This document shows positions 34,019-42,583 of a DNA stretch of 64,000 bases, piece by piece. A model generated the notes under the pieces. That model made no database searches. It was not told where the DNA came from and saw only the letters and a list, made by a program, of their open reading frames with translations. Every line of letters begins with the position of its first letter. Positions within the stretch are counted from its first letter, which is position 1. The stretch is from Arthrobacter alkaliphilus (GTDB lineage: Bacteria; Actinomycetota; Actinomycetes; Actinomycetales; Micrococcaceae), in assembly GCF_021483235.1 (NCBI RefSeq), contig NZ_JAKEEC010000006.1, positions 89,019-153,018 of the forward strand, given 5' to 3'. Both the position numbers and the translations under genes were made by a program.

Positions 34019-35293
34019 TCAGGAATGGTGGGATCGGATCGCCCGGTAAAGCTGGGCCAGGACGTGTTCGTCTCCGAAGCTGCCGGGTTTGGTGGCGACG
34101 AGCCTGCCATCGTCGGCCTCGCTCACGACGGCCCCGTGCTGTACGGCGGTCAGGGGCACGAGGGAGCGGATGCCCAGGGCATCAAGGACCGCCCGGGCGG
34201 TCTCGCCACCGGTGAGGATCAAATCCGCCCGGAGACCTTCCTGGCCGTCCCGGGCTTGATCCGCCTGCTGGGCCAGGAGCGCTAGGCGGGCGACGATGCC
34301 GGCCGATCGTTGGGGCTCTACCGGCGAGTCTGTGAGGGTCAGGGCGACCCGGCGTCGGTCGGCAAGGGCCGCGCGGAGCCGGGCACCGGAGTTGCCGTCG
34401 GACTCCGGGCCGTTCCCGCCCGGGTTGATAGCGATGACCTCAAAGTTCTCGGCGCTGAGGTCTTCCAGCTGCCGGCGCGCTGCCGGGGAGGCTGAGCCGA
34501 TGACGGCCAGGACGGGCGCGGCGTCGAGGGCGGGCCCAGCGGCGTCGGCAGCATCCCGGGGAGAGTGCGCGGTGTGCGCAGCTTCCCGTCCAAGGTGCCG
34601 GGCGAGCACCCCGGCGATCTGGCCCGTCCCCGCGAGGGCGACCGGACGGCCGGCGGCCGCGAACTCCAGGGCGGCGAGAGCCTTGACGACGGCGTCAAGG
34701 TCGGCGTCCGTCTCGCCATCGGCAACAACAATGGCTGGGGTACTGAGCCGCAGCGTGGCCTCGAGCCAGGCGGTGAAGTCCGCGGACCTGACGTCGTCGA
34801 GCCCTGCGATGCGGACTTCGGTGTTCTTGGTGACGAGGCCGGTGATGTCGGCCGGGGGCAGGGTGGCTTCGGCTCCCCAAAGGTTCGTGGAGCCGAGGGC
34901 GGCCCCGTCGACGAACGGCTTCGCGCCGACGACCGTTCGCCCCATGACTGGCATGGCACCGGCCAGGACGACGTGGTAGCCAAGGTCCGTCAATGCCGAG
35001 AGTTCGGCTCCGATGTTCCCGCGCCACAGTGAGTCGGTCTTCTTGAACACGAGCCGATCGTCCCCCGCACCCGGCTCCCCGCAGGAGGCCTTTACTGCGG
35101 CAGCTGCCGCCGTCACGGACATGCCGCGGGAGTGCGTGTCAACGACAAGGACCTGCGCGCCTTTGTAGCCGGAACCCTGAAAGTCCGAGTCGGCCGCAAG
35201 CGCGATTCGCGCAGCGAGGCCGTGGGCGGCAAACTGCTGCCCCACTTCGGCTGCGCCGGAGAAGTCATCCGCCTGTACGAGGACTTTGGTCAT
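34019..35293 (-). CDS. Four-carbon acid sugar kinase (DUF1537/OtnK type)
   Basis: A 424-residue kinase. The N-terminal domain begins VLVQADDFSGAAEVGQQFAA, with FKKTDSLWRGNIGAEL and VLAGAMPVMGRTVVG; the C-terminal nucleotide-binding domain includes VLAVIGSASPAARRQLEDL, LILTGGETARAVLDALG and ATKPGSFGDEHVLAQ. Known members phosphorylate 3-oxotetronate, D-threonate, L-threonate or D-erythronate at O4. Pairing with a PdxA2 protein favours threonate or erythronate. ATG 35293 follows AAAGGAGG. It is the first gene of the kinase-pdxA2-transporter operon. Confidence 0.9.
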   Translation of the reverse strand: MTKVLVQADDFSGAAEVGQQFAAHGLAARIALAADSDFQGSGYKGAQVLVVDTHSRGMSVTAAAAAVKASCGEPGAGDDRLVFKKTDSLWRGNIGAELSALTDLGYHVVLAGAMPVMGRTVVGAKPFVDGAALGSTNLWGAEATLPPADITGLVTKNTEVRIAGLDDVRSADFTAWLEATLRLSTPAIVVADGETDADLDAVVKALAALEFAAAGRPVALAGTGQIAGVLARHLGREAAHTAHSPRDAADAAGPALDAAPVLAVIGSASPAARRQLEDLSAENFEVIAINPGGNGPESDGNSGARLRAALADRRRVALTLTDSPVEPQRSAGIVARLALLAQQADQARDGQEGLRADLILTGGETARAVLDALGIRSLVPLTAVQHGAVVSEADDGRLVATKPGSFGDEHVLAQLYRAIRSHHS

Positions 35294-35520
35294 GCCCTTC
35301 CTCCTTTCGACGATAGTGATGAGAGCTGTGTCACGAACAATCATGACACGACTGCGCGAAATGCGCTAGACCTATTGCTCATTTCGCGCAGAAGTGGAAT
35401 AGTGAAAGACATCGAAAGGCGGATCGTCGGCGAAGTGGGCGGCAAACACTGCACATTTCGCGCGAAACGCGCAGTCTTTGGGCGGTCAGTACCCCCGCCC
35501 ACCATCGGCAGGAAGTATTC
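35294..35520. promoter_or_regulatory. Divergent promoter with three TTTCGCG-type sites
   Basis: Between the kinase and the aldo-keto reductase. CTGCGCGAAAT (35352-35362) and ATTTCGCGCAG (35381-35391) are a perfect inverted pair, and 35455-35474 holds ATTTCGCGC again, with TTTCGCGCGAAA (35456-35467) as a perfect palindrome. A separate inverted repeat GTGTCA-N10-TGACAC lies at 35328-35349. These are likely binding sites for the DeoR regulator of the cluster and perhaps a second protein. Confidence 0.7.
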
Positions 35521-36504
35521 ATGAGTCATCACCCGGGCGACGTTGCCCCAGTGCACCTTCCCATCTCGAAGCTGGTCCTCGGGACCATGACCTTCGGCGA
35601 CACTGCGGACGAGGCCACGGCCGGCCGTCTTTTCGATGAAGCCCTCGACGCCGGCCTGACGACGGTCGATACCGCCAACGGCTACGCCGGCGGGGCGAGC
35701 GAAGAGATCCTTTCCCGGCTGCTCAAGGGCCGCCGGGACGACGTCGTCCTGGCCACGAAGGCGGGCATGCCCCACCCTGACCACGGAAGCAACTCACCGC
35801 TTTCAGCCCCCGGATTGCGCCAGTGCCTTGAGGGCAGCCTCAAGCGCCTGGACGTTGAGAGCGTCGATCTGTTCTATCTCCACCAGCCGGACCGTTCGGT
35901 GCCCCTGGAGGAAACCCTCGGCGCCGTCGCCGAACTGGTCGCAGAGGGCAAGATCAAGGCCCTGGGTGTGTCGAACTTCGCCGCATGGCAAATTTCCGAA
36001 CTGATCCACACCGCAGACCGGGTCGGGGCGCCCCGCCCGGTGGTGGCCCAGCAGCTCTACAACCTCCTCGCCCGGCGCGTCGAGGAAGAATACCTCGAGT
36101 TCGCCGCCACCCACGGCCTTCACACCATGGTGTACAACCCACTCGGCGGCGGGCTCCTCACCGGCAAGCACCGGTTCGAAGCCAAACCCGCAGAGGGACG
36201 CTTCGGCGATTCGCGCCTTGCCGCAATGTACACCGAACGCTACTGGGACCCGCAGATGTTCGAAGCAGTCCAAGCGCTGTCCGCGGTCGCGGAGGAGGCC
36301 GGCATCCCGCTCGTGGAGCTTTCGCTGCGCTGGCTGGCCCACCGTGACGGTGTCGGATCCATGTTGCTGGGCGGCTCAAAGGTAGAACAACTGCGTGCCA
36401 ACATCGCCGCCGTCGCCAACGGTCCCCTCCCGGCTGACATCCTTGAGGCCTGCGATAAGGTCGGCACCAAGTTGCGCGGCCCGATGCCCGCCTACAACCG
36501 CTGA
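35521..36504 (+). CDS. Aldo/keto reductase
   Basis: A 327-residue aldo/keto reductase. LVLGTMTFGD, VDTANGYAGGASEEILS (catalytic Asp and Tyr), VVLATKAGMP (Lys) and LFYLHQPDR (His) complete the active site; MVYNPLGGGLLTGK follows. AGGAAG precedes ATG 35521. First gene of the plus-strand half of the sugar-acid cluster, 34 bp before the aldolase. It may oxidise a sugar or reduce an aldehyde made by the aldolase; direction is not known. Confidence 0.9.
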   Translation: MSHHPGDVAPVHLPISKLVLGTMTFGDTADEATAGRLFDEALDAGLTTVDTANGYAGGASEEILSRLLKGRRDDVVLATKAGMPHPDHGSNSPLSAPGLRQCLEGSLKRLDVESVDLFYLHQPDRSVPLEETLGAVAELVAEGKIKALGVSNFAAWQISELIHTADRVGAPRPVVAQQLYNLLARRVEEEYLEFAATHGLHTMVYNPLGGGLLTGKHRFEAKPAEGRFGDSRLAAMYTERYWDPQMFEAVQALSAVAEEAGIPLVELSLRWLAHRDGVGSMLLGGSKVEQLRANIAAVANGPLPADILEACDKVGTKLRGPMPAYNR

Positions 36505-36538
36505 CCCTGGCAACCCGATCGAAACGAGAGTAAAGAAG

Positions 36539-37318
36539 ATGACAACCTCACCACAGGTCTTGGAATTCGTCAGGAAGATCCGGGCACGCGAACGCGTCGT
36601 CGGGTACTGGTCCGTGCTGGACGCACCGGCCGCCACCGAGCGCGTCGCACGCCTTGGCTACGACTACGTGGCCTTGGACGCCCAACACGGCCTGCTCGGG
36701 TACTCGGGCGTGCTCAACGGACTCATGGCCATCGACGCCAGCCAGCGCGCCGTCGGACTGGTCAGGGTCGACAGCAACAACCCGACCTCCATTGGCCGCG
36801 CGCTGGACGCCGGCGCGGCCGGGATCATCGTGCCGCTTATCGACACCGCAGCCGACGCCGCCGCAGCGGTTACAGCCGCGAAATACCCGCCCCTCGGACG
36901 CCGTTCCTACGGTCCCATGCGCTCTGCCCTGCGCGTCGGTCCCGTCCCGGCAGAGGCCAACGCCTCCACACTGGTCTTCGCCATGATCGAAACACCCGAC
37001 GGCCTGGCCAACGTCAAAGAAATATGCGCCACGCCGGGCCTCGACGGCATCTATGTCGGGCCCTCCGACCTCGCCCTCGCCGTCGGCGGCGCTTTCCCCG
37101 GAGACCCCGCGATCGAAGCCGAATTCAACGAAGCACTCACCACTGTCGCTGACGCCGCGGCAGCCGCCGGCATCGCCGCCGGGATCCACACCGCCGCCGG
37201 CACCATCGCCGCGCAGCGCCTGGGGCAGGGCTACACCTTCGTCACCATCGCCTCGGACCTGACGCACCTGGAACTGGCAGCCAAGGCCCACCTTGACGCC
37301 GCAACAGCACAAGACTGA
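36539..37318 (+). CDS. HpcH/HpaI-family aldolase
   Basis: A 259-residue class II pyruvate aldolase. GYWSVLDAPAATERVARLGYDYVALDAQHG holds the catalytic His region, VRVDSN and GAAGIIVPLIDTAADA the phosphate/pyruvate-binding part, and MIETPDGLANVKEI plus GIYVGPSDLALAVGG the metal Glu and Asp. Relatives cleave 2-keto-3-deoxy sugar acids to pyruvate plus an aldehyde (for example 2-keto-3-deoxy-L-rhamnonate aldolase). ATG 36539 follows GAGAGTAAAGAAG. The next gene starts 9 bp after its stop. Confidence 0.88.
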   Translation: MTTSPQVLEFVRKIRARERVVGYWSVLDAPAATERVARLGYDYVALDAQHGLLGYSGVLNGLMAIDASQRAVGLVRVDSNNPTSIGRALDAGAAGIIVPLIDTAADAAAAVTAAKYPPLGRRSYGPMRSALRVGPVPAEANASTLVFAMIETPDGLANVKEICATPGLDGIYVGPSDLALAVGGAFPGDPAIEAEFNEALTTVADAAAAAGIAAGIHTAAGTIAAQRLGQGYTFVTIASDLTHLELAAKAHLDAATAQD

Positions 37319-37327
37319 AAGACGACC

Positions 37328-38572
37328 ATGCCCAACACCCTCGACAGCGCGTACGGGACCATCACCCGCGACGGCGTCATCCGCCACACCGACGACGCGG
37401 ACTTCGCGTACCTGCCCGCCGCCACGATCCAATCACACGCCGCGAATCTGCAGACCCTTCCGGACGGGCGTCTGGGCTGTGTCTGGTTCGGTGGAACCCA
37501 GGAAGGCGTCAGCGACATCTACGTCTGGTTTTCTGCGCTCACCCCGGGTACCGGCCAGTGGTCAGATCCCGAACAGCTTTCCGACGACGCCGCCCGGTCC
37601 GAACAAAACCCGATCCTCTTCGCGCCAGGCGGCGACACGGTCTGGCTCCTGTACACGGCCCAGAAAGCCGGCAACCAGGACACCGCCGAAGTCCGCCGCC
37701 GCATCTCCACCGACAGCGGCCACACCTGGGGCCCCGCCGAAACCCTGTTCGCGGCCAACGAGGCCGGCGGGATCTTCGTCCGCCACCAGCCCCTCATCCT
37801 TCCGTCCGGCCGGTGGATCGTCCCGATCTTCCGCTGCCTCACCACCCCCGGCGAAAAATGGTCCGGCAATAACGACGACAGCGCCGTCATGATCTCCGAC
37901 GACAACGGCAATACCTGGGCCGAACACCTCGTCCCCGGCAGCACCGGCTGTGTCCACATGGACATCCAGCCCCTGCCCGACGGATCGCTTCTGGCCCTCT
38001 ACCGCAGCCGCTGGGCCGACCACATCTACGAATCCCGCTCCACCGACGACGGCACCACCTGGACCGAACCCGTCCCCACCGAACTACCCAACAACAACTC
38101 CTCCATCCAGTTCACGGCCTTGGCTGACGGGCGGCTCGCCCTCGTCTACAACCACCGCCGCGCCGAAGAGACCACCGAGCGTCGCCTCTCGCTCTACGAC
38201 GAAATCGACGACAACGGCCTGATCGAAGCCGGATCCGAACCCACCGCCGTCGACCCCGCACCCTCTTCGTCCACAGGCCGGACCGCCTTCTGGGGCACGC
38301 CCCGTGCGCCCATGACCCTGGCCATCTCCGAGGACGGTGGCCGCACCTGGCCTATCCGCCGGAACCTGGAAGTCGGCGACGGGTACTGCCTGTCCAACAA
38401 CTCCCGCGACGGGCTCAACCGCGAATTCTCCTACCCCTCCATCCACCAGGGCCCGGACGGCGAGCTGAACATCGCCTACACGTACTTCCGCCAAGCCATC
38501 AAGTACGTCAAGGTCAGCCCCCAATGGGCCTACGCCGGAACGACCACTCCCGGCGGTGACAGCGATGCCTGA
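37328..38572 (+). CDS. Asp-box (BNR) sialidase-fold protein
   Basis: A 414-residue six-bladed beta-propeller. Four Asp boxes are seen: STDSGHTW, SDDNGNTW, STDDGTTW and SEDGGRTW; NLQTLPDGRLGCVWFGG and VRHQPLILPSGRWIVPIF are typical strands. No signal peptide is present, so it should be cytoplasmic. Sialidase-fold proteins of this kind act as glycosidases, lyases or isomerases; the sialidase Arg triad could not be assigned. Its place between an aldolase and a dehydrogenase suggests that it prepares or hydrolyses the substrate of the cluster. Confidence 0.8.
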   Translation: MPNTLDSAYGTITRDGVIRHTDDADFAYLPAATIQSHAANLQTLPDGRLGCVWFGGTQEGVSDIYVWFSALTPGTGQWSDPEQLSDDAARSEQNPILFAPGGDTVWLLYTAQKAGNQDTAEVRRRISTDSGHTWGPAETLFAANEAGGIFVRHQPLILPSGRWIVPIFRCLTTPGEKWSGNNDDSAVMISDDNGNTWAEHLVPGSTGCVHMDIQPLPDGSLLALYRSRWADHIYESRSTDDGTTWTEPVPTELPNNNSSIQFTALADGRLALVYNHRRAEETTERRLSLYDEIDDNGLIEAGSEPTAVDPAPSSSTGRTAFWGTPRAPMTLAISEDGGRTWPIRRNLEVGDGYCLSNNSRDGLNREFSYPSIHQGPDGELNIAYTYFRQAIKYVKVSPQWAYAGTTTPGGDSDA

Positions 38573-39245
38573 GGCCAGGCACGCCGTCGTCACCGGATGC
38601 AGCTCCGGCATCGGCAAAGCCGTCGCGCTGCGCCTGCTCGACGACGGTTGGCACGTCACTGGCCTGAGCCGCACCGAAACCTCCCTCGGCGACGGGTTCT
38701 CCTGGTGGCAGGCCGACCTCGCGGATCCGGATGCCCTCGCCGAGGTAACCTCCGACCTGCCAACAGCAGACGCGTTTGTCCACGCGGCCGGGATCCAGCA
38801 GACAGGGCGCCTAGGCGAGCTGGATCCCGCTTCGCTCTCCGCCATGTTTACGGTGCACGTCGCAGCAGCCAGCATCCTTGCCGATGCCCTCGTCCCTGAG
38901 ATGCCCGACGGCGGCAGGATCGTCCTCATCGGAAGCCGGACGGCAGCCGGCGCGGCGGGCAAAAGCCATTACGCCGCAACCAAGGCAGCGCTTTTAGGAC
39001 TCAGCCGGTCCTGGGCCAAAGAACTCGCCCCACGCCGGATCACCGTCAACGTCGTCTCCCCCGGCCCGACGGACACACCCATGCTCTCCGATCCGGCACG
39101 GGCGCAGGTGCCTCCGGTCGCTCCTGCCCTCGGGCACCTCGTTGACCCGGACGACGTCGCCGCCCTCGTCGGCTTCCTCACTGGCCCGCACGGCCGCTCG
39201 ATCACGGGCCAGGACTACATCGTCTGCGCCGGAGCCTCGCTATAG
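38565..39245 (+). CDS. Short-chain dehydrogenase/reductase
   Basis: A 226-residue SDR. The cofactor motif is VVTGCSSGIGKAVAL, HAAGIQ replaces NNAG, and the catalytic Ser-Tyr-Lys are in VLIGSRT and HYAATKAALLG; NVVSPGPTDTPM closes the site. ATG 38565 overlaps the BNR stop by 8 nt; GTG 38556 is an alternative. It belongs to the same operon and could oxidise a sugar or sugar acid. Confidence 0.88.
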   Translation: MPEARHAVVTGCSSGIGKAVALRLLDDGWHVTGLSRTETSLGDGFSWWQADLADPDALAEVTSDLPTADAFVHAAGIQQTGRLGELDPASLSAMFTVHVAAASILADALVPEMPDGGRIVLIGSRTAAGAAGKSHYAATKAALLGLSRSWAKELAPRRITVNVVSPGPTDTPMLSDPARAQVPPVAPALGHLVDPDDVAALVGFLTGPHGRSITGQDYIVCAGASL

Positions 39246-39343
39246 TGCACAGGCCACGGGCGCGGGACATGCACCGCTACGATGAAAGCAGGCACCAACG
39301 CGCTGCCGATGGAGTGCTTCCACTTAGACCGAAGGGGGTCCGC

Positions 39344-40153
39344 GTGACAACCGCGAAGGCCAGACGCGAGGAGATCTACCAGCTCGCCACCACCGCGGGG
39401 TTGACCTCGGTCGACGAGCTTGCCCAGCGGTTCCAGGTCACCGCATCGACCATCCGCAGGGACCTCGCGCTGCTGAACGACCAAGGAAAGCTCGCCCGCA
39501 CCTACGGCGGCGCCCTCGCCATCGGTACACACCCCGAAGCCTCCCTGCGCCAGCGGCTCGGCGAAGCCTACGAGGAAAAACAAGCCATCGCCCGCTGGTC
39601 AGCGGCCCAGGTCCAGCCCGGCGAATCGATCCTCCTCGACGGCGGCTCCACGGTCGGTGCCGTCGCCCACGCGCTGCGCGGCCACACCAACCTCACCGTC
39701 ACCACGCCCGCGCTGAACACCGTCCAGGAACTCGCCGACTCCCCCGGCATCCAGGTCGATTGCCTGGGCGGACGGTTCCGTAGCGTCAGCCAGACCTTCG
39801 TCGGCCCGCTGGCTGAGGCAGCACTGGAGCGTGTGACCTTCGACCGTGTCTTCCTCGGGGCCGACGCCGTCACGGCCGATGACGGAATCTGCGAGGCTGA
39901 CCAGGCCCAGACCAGGCTCAAGGAGCTCATGGCCCGCCGCGGCACAACCGTCTACGTGCTCGCGGACTCAAGCAAACTCGGACAACGGCCTTTCCACGCA
40001 TGGGTTCGCCTGCCACTCCCATGGACCCTCGTCACCGACGAAGCCGCAGATCCCCGCCAAATCGATCTCTTCCGCAATGCGGGCATCCACGTCCAAACTG
40101 TGCCCCTCGAAGACAGACTCGCCGACAACCTCGCGGTCGAACAGGCAAGCTGA
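39344..40153 (+). CDS. DeoR-family regulator of the sugar-acid cluster
   Basis: A 269-residue DeoR repressor. N-terminal helix-turn-helix: RREEIYQLATTAGLTSVDELAQRFQVTASTIRRDLALLNDQGKLARTYGGA split over residues 6-56. The sugar-phosphate-binding DeoRC domain contains LLDGGSTVGAVAHAL, TTPALNTVQEL and FLGADAVTADDGI. GTG 39344 follows GAAGGGGG. It ends the plus-strand operon and probably senses a phosphorylated intermediate. The TTTCGCG sites in the divergent promoter are its likely operators. Confidence 0.9.
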   Translation: MTTAKARREEIYQLATTAGLTSVDELAQRFQVTASTIRRDLALLNDQGKLARTYGGALAIGTHPEASLRQRLGEAYEEKQAIARWSAAQVQPGESILLDGGSTVGAVAHALRGHTNLTVTTPALNTVQELADSPGIQVDCLGGRFRSVSQTFVGPLAEAALERVTFDRVFLGADAVTADDGICEADQAQTRLKELMARRGTTVYVLADSSKLGQRPFHAWVRLPLPWTLVTDEAADPRQIDLFRNAGIHVQTVPLEDRLADNLAVEQAS

Positions 40154-40265
40154 CCACGTTAGGGCCGCGCCCTGTCAGTGGCCGTGTGATCCACCCTCAG
40201 CATCCCGGCGCGCCTGAGCGATTCCCTGCCAGTACACCCATCGACCGGGACTCCCTCAGGAGCGG

Positions 40266-40279
40266 CCGACCATGGTCGG
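40266..40279. promoter_or_regulatory. 14-bp perfect palindrome before the MFS gene
   Basis: CCGACCATGGTCGG lies 40 bp upstream of the MFS start in the 165-bp gap after the DeoR gene. It is suited to a dimeric regulator, perhaps the XRE/MmyB protein coded just downstream. Confidence 0.5.
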
Positions 40280-40318
40280 ATGGATGACGAAAGTTGAGCT
40301 GCAACCAGAGAGAAACTC

Positions 40319-41554
40319 ATGGCATCTGATACTTCCGTCATCCCTCATCGCCGAGCCCAAGATCCGAGTGGCGGCGAGCGCCACTCCGCGCACTGGGCAG
40401 GGGTCTTCGCCCTGTCGTTCGGGGCCTTCGCACTCGTCGCCTCCGAATTCATGCCGGTAAGCCTCCTCACGCCCATGGCAGCGGACTTCCAAGTCTCGGA
40501 GGGTATGGTCGGGCAAGGCATTGCGATCTCAGGGCTGTTCGCCGTATTGACGAGCTTGTCGATCTCCACCCTGGCCGGCGGTACGAACCGCAAGACGCTG
40601 CTGATCGGCCTCACAGCGCTCATGGGAGTGTCCGGCGCGCTAATCGCACTGGCCCCTGGCTTCCTGCCGTTCATGATCGGCCGGGCGCTCATCGGAGTGG
40701 TCATCGGCGGCTTCTGGTCCATGTCGGCAGCCACCGCCATGCGCCTCGTGCCGACCGCCCGGGTACCGCGCGCGCTGGCGATCGTCAACGGCGGCAACGC
40801 CCTCGCCACCGTGATGGCAGCACCCTTGGGCAGCTACCTAGGTTCCCTGATCGGCTGGCGTGGCGCATTCTTCTGCCTGGTACCGGTGTCCGCCCTCTGC
40901 CTGGTCTGGTTGTGGATCAGCCTGCCTTCCTTGCCGGTCACCCGGCGGTCGACGACGGCCCGCGACCTCGTCACGATCTTCACCGCCCTGCGTAACCGCT
41001 CCGTTGCTTGGGGCATGGCCGCCTGTGGCACCTTCTTCATGGGCCAATTCATCCTGTTCACCTATATCCGGCCATTCCTTGAGACAGTGACCCGTCTCGA
41101 CGTCACCACGATTTCCCTCGTGCTGCTCGTCCTTGGGGTTACTGGATTCCTCGGCACCGTGCTGATCGGCGGATTCCTCGGACCGGGCCTGCACCGGACC
41201 TTGATCACCATCCCCGCCCTCATGGCCCTCGTCGCCGCCTCCCTGGTCCCCTTCGGCGCCTGGTTCGCCGCCGTCGTCGGCCTATTGGGCCTGTGGGGGC
41301 TGCTGGGGACCTCGGCGCCCGTCGGCTGGTGGAGCTGGGTGGCCGAAGCCATGCCCCACAACGCCGAACAAGGCGGCGGCTTGATGGTCGCGGTCGTCCA
41401 GACCTGCATTGCCCTTGGTTCGACCTTGGGCGGCCTTCTGTTCGATTCCCTCGGCTACCAAAGCACCTTCCTGGCCAGCACCGCCGTGCTACTGCTTGCT
41501 TCCCTCCTGGCAGTCGTGACCACTCGGGTCACCCCTCGAGGAACGAGCCGTTAA
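40319..41554 (+). CDS. MFS drug/purine-nucleoside efflux-type transporter
   Basis: A 411-residue, 12-helix MFS protein of the DHA1/NepI-like type. LSFGAFALVASEFMPVSLLTPMA is the first helix and IGRALIGVVIGGFWSMSAATAMRLV matches the ribonucleoside-efflux subgroup; GNALATVMAAPLGSYLGSLIGWRGAFF carries the antiporter motif C-like Pro-Gly region. ATG 40319 follows AGAGAGAAA. It is followed 81 bp later by an XRE/MmyB regulator gene. Confidence 0.85.
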   Translation: MASDTSVIPHRRAQDPSGGERHSAHWAGVFALSFGAFALVASEFMPVSLLTPMAADFQVSEGMVGQGIAISGLFAVLTSLSISTLAGGTNRKTLLIGLTALMGVSGALIALAPGFLPFMIGRALIGVVIGGFWSMSAATAMRLVPTARVPRALAIVNGGNALATVMAAPLGSYLGSLIGWRGAFFCLVPVSALCLVWLWISLPSLPVTRRSTTARDLVTIFTALRNRSVAWGMAACGTFFMGQFILFTYIRPFLETVTRLDVTTISLVLLVLGVTGFLGTVLIGGFLGPGLHRTLITIPALMALVAASLVPFGAWFAAVVGLLGLWGLLGTSAPVGWWSWVAEAMPHNAEQGGGLMVAVVQTCIALGSTLGGLLFDSLGYQSTFLASTAVLLLASLLAVVTTRVTPRGTSR

Positions 41555-41635
41555 GCCAGCCCAGCAGAAGGTTCGCATGAGAGGTGTACCCACAGGGAAT
41601 CCCTCATCTGCTCCGCCGGACGTACGGTTGACTGC

Positions 41636-42514
41636 ATGGACAACAGATCCGAGGTCCGCGAGTACCTCATGTCACGCAGGGCGAAGCTCTCCCCCGAGCT
41701 CGCCGGGATCCCCGCCGGACCGAACCGGCGCGTGAGCGGCTTGCGCCGCTCCGAGGTCGCCATGCTCGCCGGGGTCAGCGTCGAGTACTACTCCAAGCTT
41801 GAACGCGGCGCGATTGCCGGCGCGTCGGCGTCGGTCCTCGACGCAATCTCCAGCGCCCTGCAACTCGACGACACCGAACGGGCCCACCTCCTCGACCTCG
41901 CCCGCGCAGCGGACGGAATCCCGACCTCCGGCCGTCCCCGCCGTCGCACCACCGCCAACCCGGCGACACGCCCCAGCCTTCAGTGGGCGCTGAACGCCAT
42001 CACCGACGGCATCGCGTTCGTCCGCAACGCCCACCAGGACCTGCTGGCAACCAATGAGCTCGGCCGCGCCTTCTACTCCCCAGTCATCGGCGACGGCGGA
42101 CGCACCCCCAACCTCGCCCGCTTCCAGTTCCTGGACCCCGCTTCACGCGAGTTCTATCCCGACTGGGAGCTCTTCGCCGAAATGTGCGTCGGAATCATGC
42201 GCGCCGAAGCTGGACGCGACCCCCACGACAAATACCTCCAAGACCTCGTCGGCGAACTCTCCACCCGGAGCGAATTGTTCCGGCGTCTCTGGGGAGCACA
42301 CGACGTACGCACCCACGGGACCGGAACCAAACGCTTCAACCATCCGGTCGTCGGCGAAGTAACGGTCGCCTACGAAGAACTCGCCATTACCGCCGAGCCC
42401 GGCCACCTGCTCCTGGTCTACACAGCAGAACCCGGATCACCTTCCGCTGAGAGGCTCCGCCTTCTCGCTTCCTGGGCAGCCTCGCACAGCCCGGCAGCCC
42501 TGAGCAACGACTGA
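41636..42514 (+). CDS. XRE-family regulator with MmyB-like ligand domain
   Basis: A 292-residue regulator. The helix-turn-helix is at residues ~30-60 (RVSGLRRSEVAMLAGVSVEYYSKLERG). The C-terminal MmyB-like PAS-type domain contains ALNAITDGIAFVRNAHQDLLATNELGRAF, WGAHDVRTHGTGTKRFNHPVVGEV and [12 protein letters not shown]. This is the intact relative of the deleted gene at 4023-4393. Such regulators often sit beside reductases or transporters that they control; here the MFS gene directly upstream is the candidate target. Confidence 0.9.
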   Translation: MDNRSEVREYLMSRRAKLSPELAGIPAGPNRRVSGLRRSEVAMLAGVSVEYYSKLERGAIAGASASVLDAISSALQLDDTERAHLLDLARAADGIPTSGRPRRRTTANPATRPSLQWALNAITDGIAFVRNAHQDLLATNELGRAFYSPVIGDGGRTPNLARFQFLDPASREFYPDWELFAEMCVGIMRAEAGRDPHDKYLQDLVGELSTRSELFRRLWGAHDVRTHGTGTKRFNHPVVGEVTVAYEELAITAEPGHLLLVYTAEPGSPSAERLRLLASWAASHSPAALSND

Positions 42515-42583
42515 CACTGTAGGGCCGTCCGCCGGGCAACGCTTCTCCCACAACTCCATGCTCCTCGGACAAAATGGAGGAAG

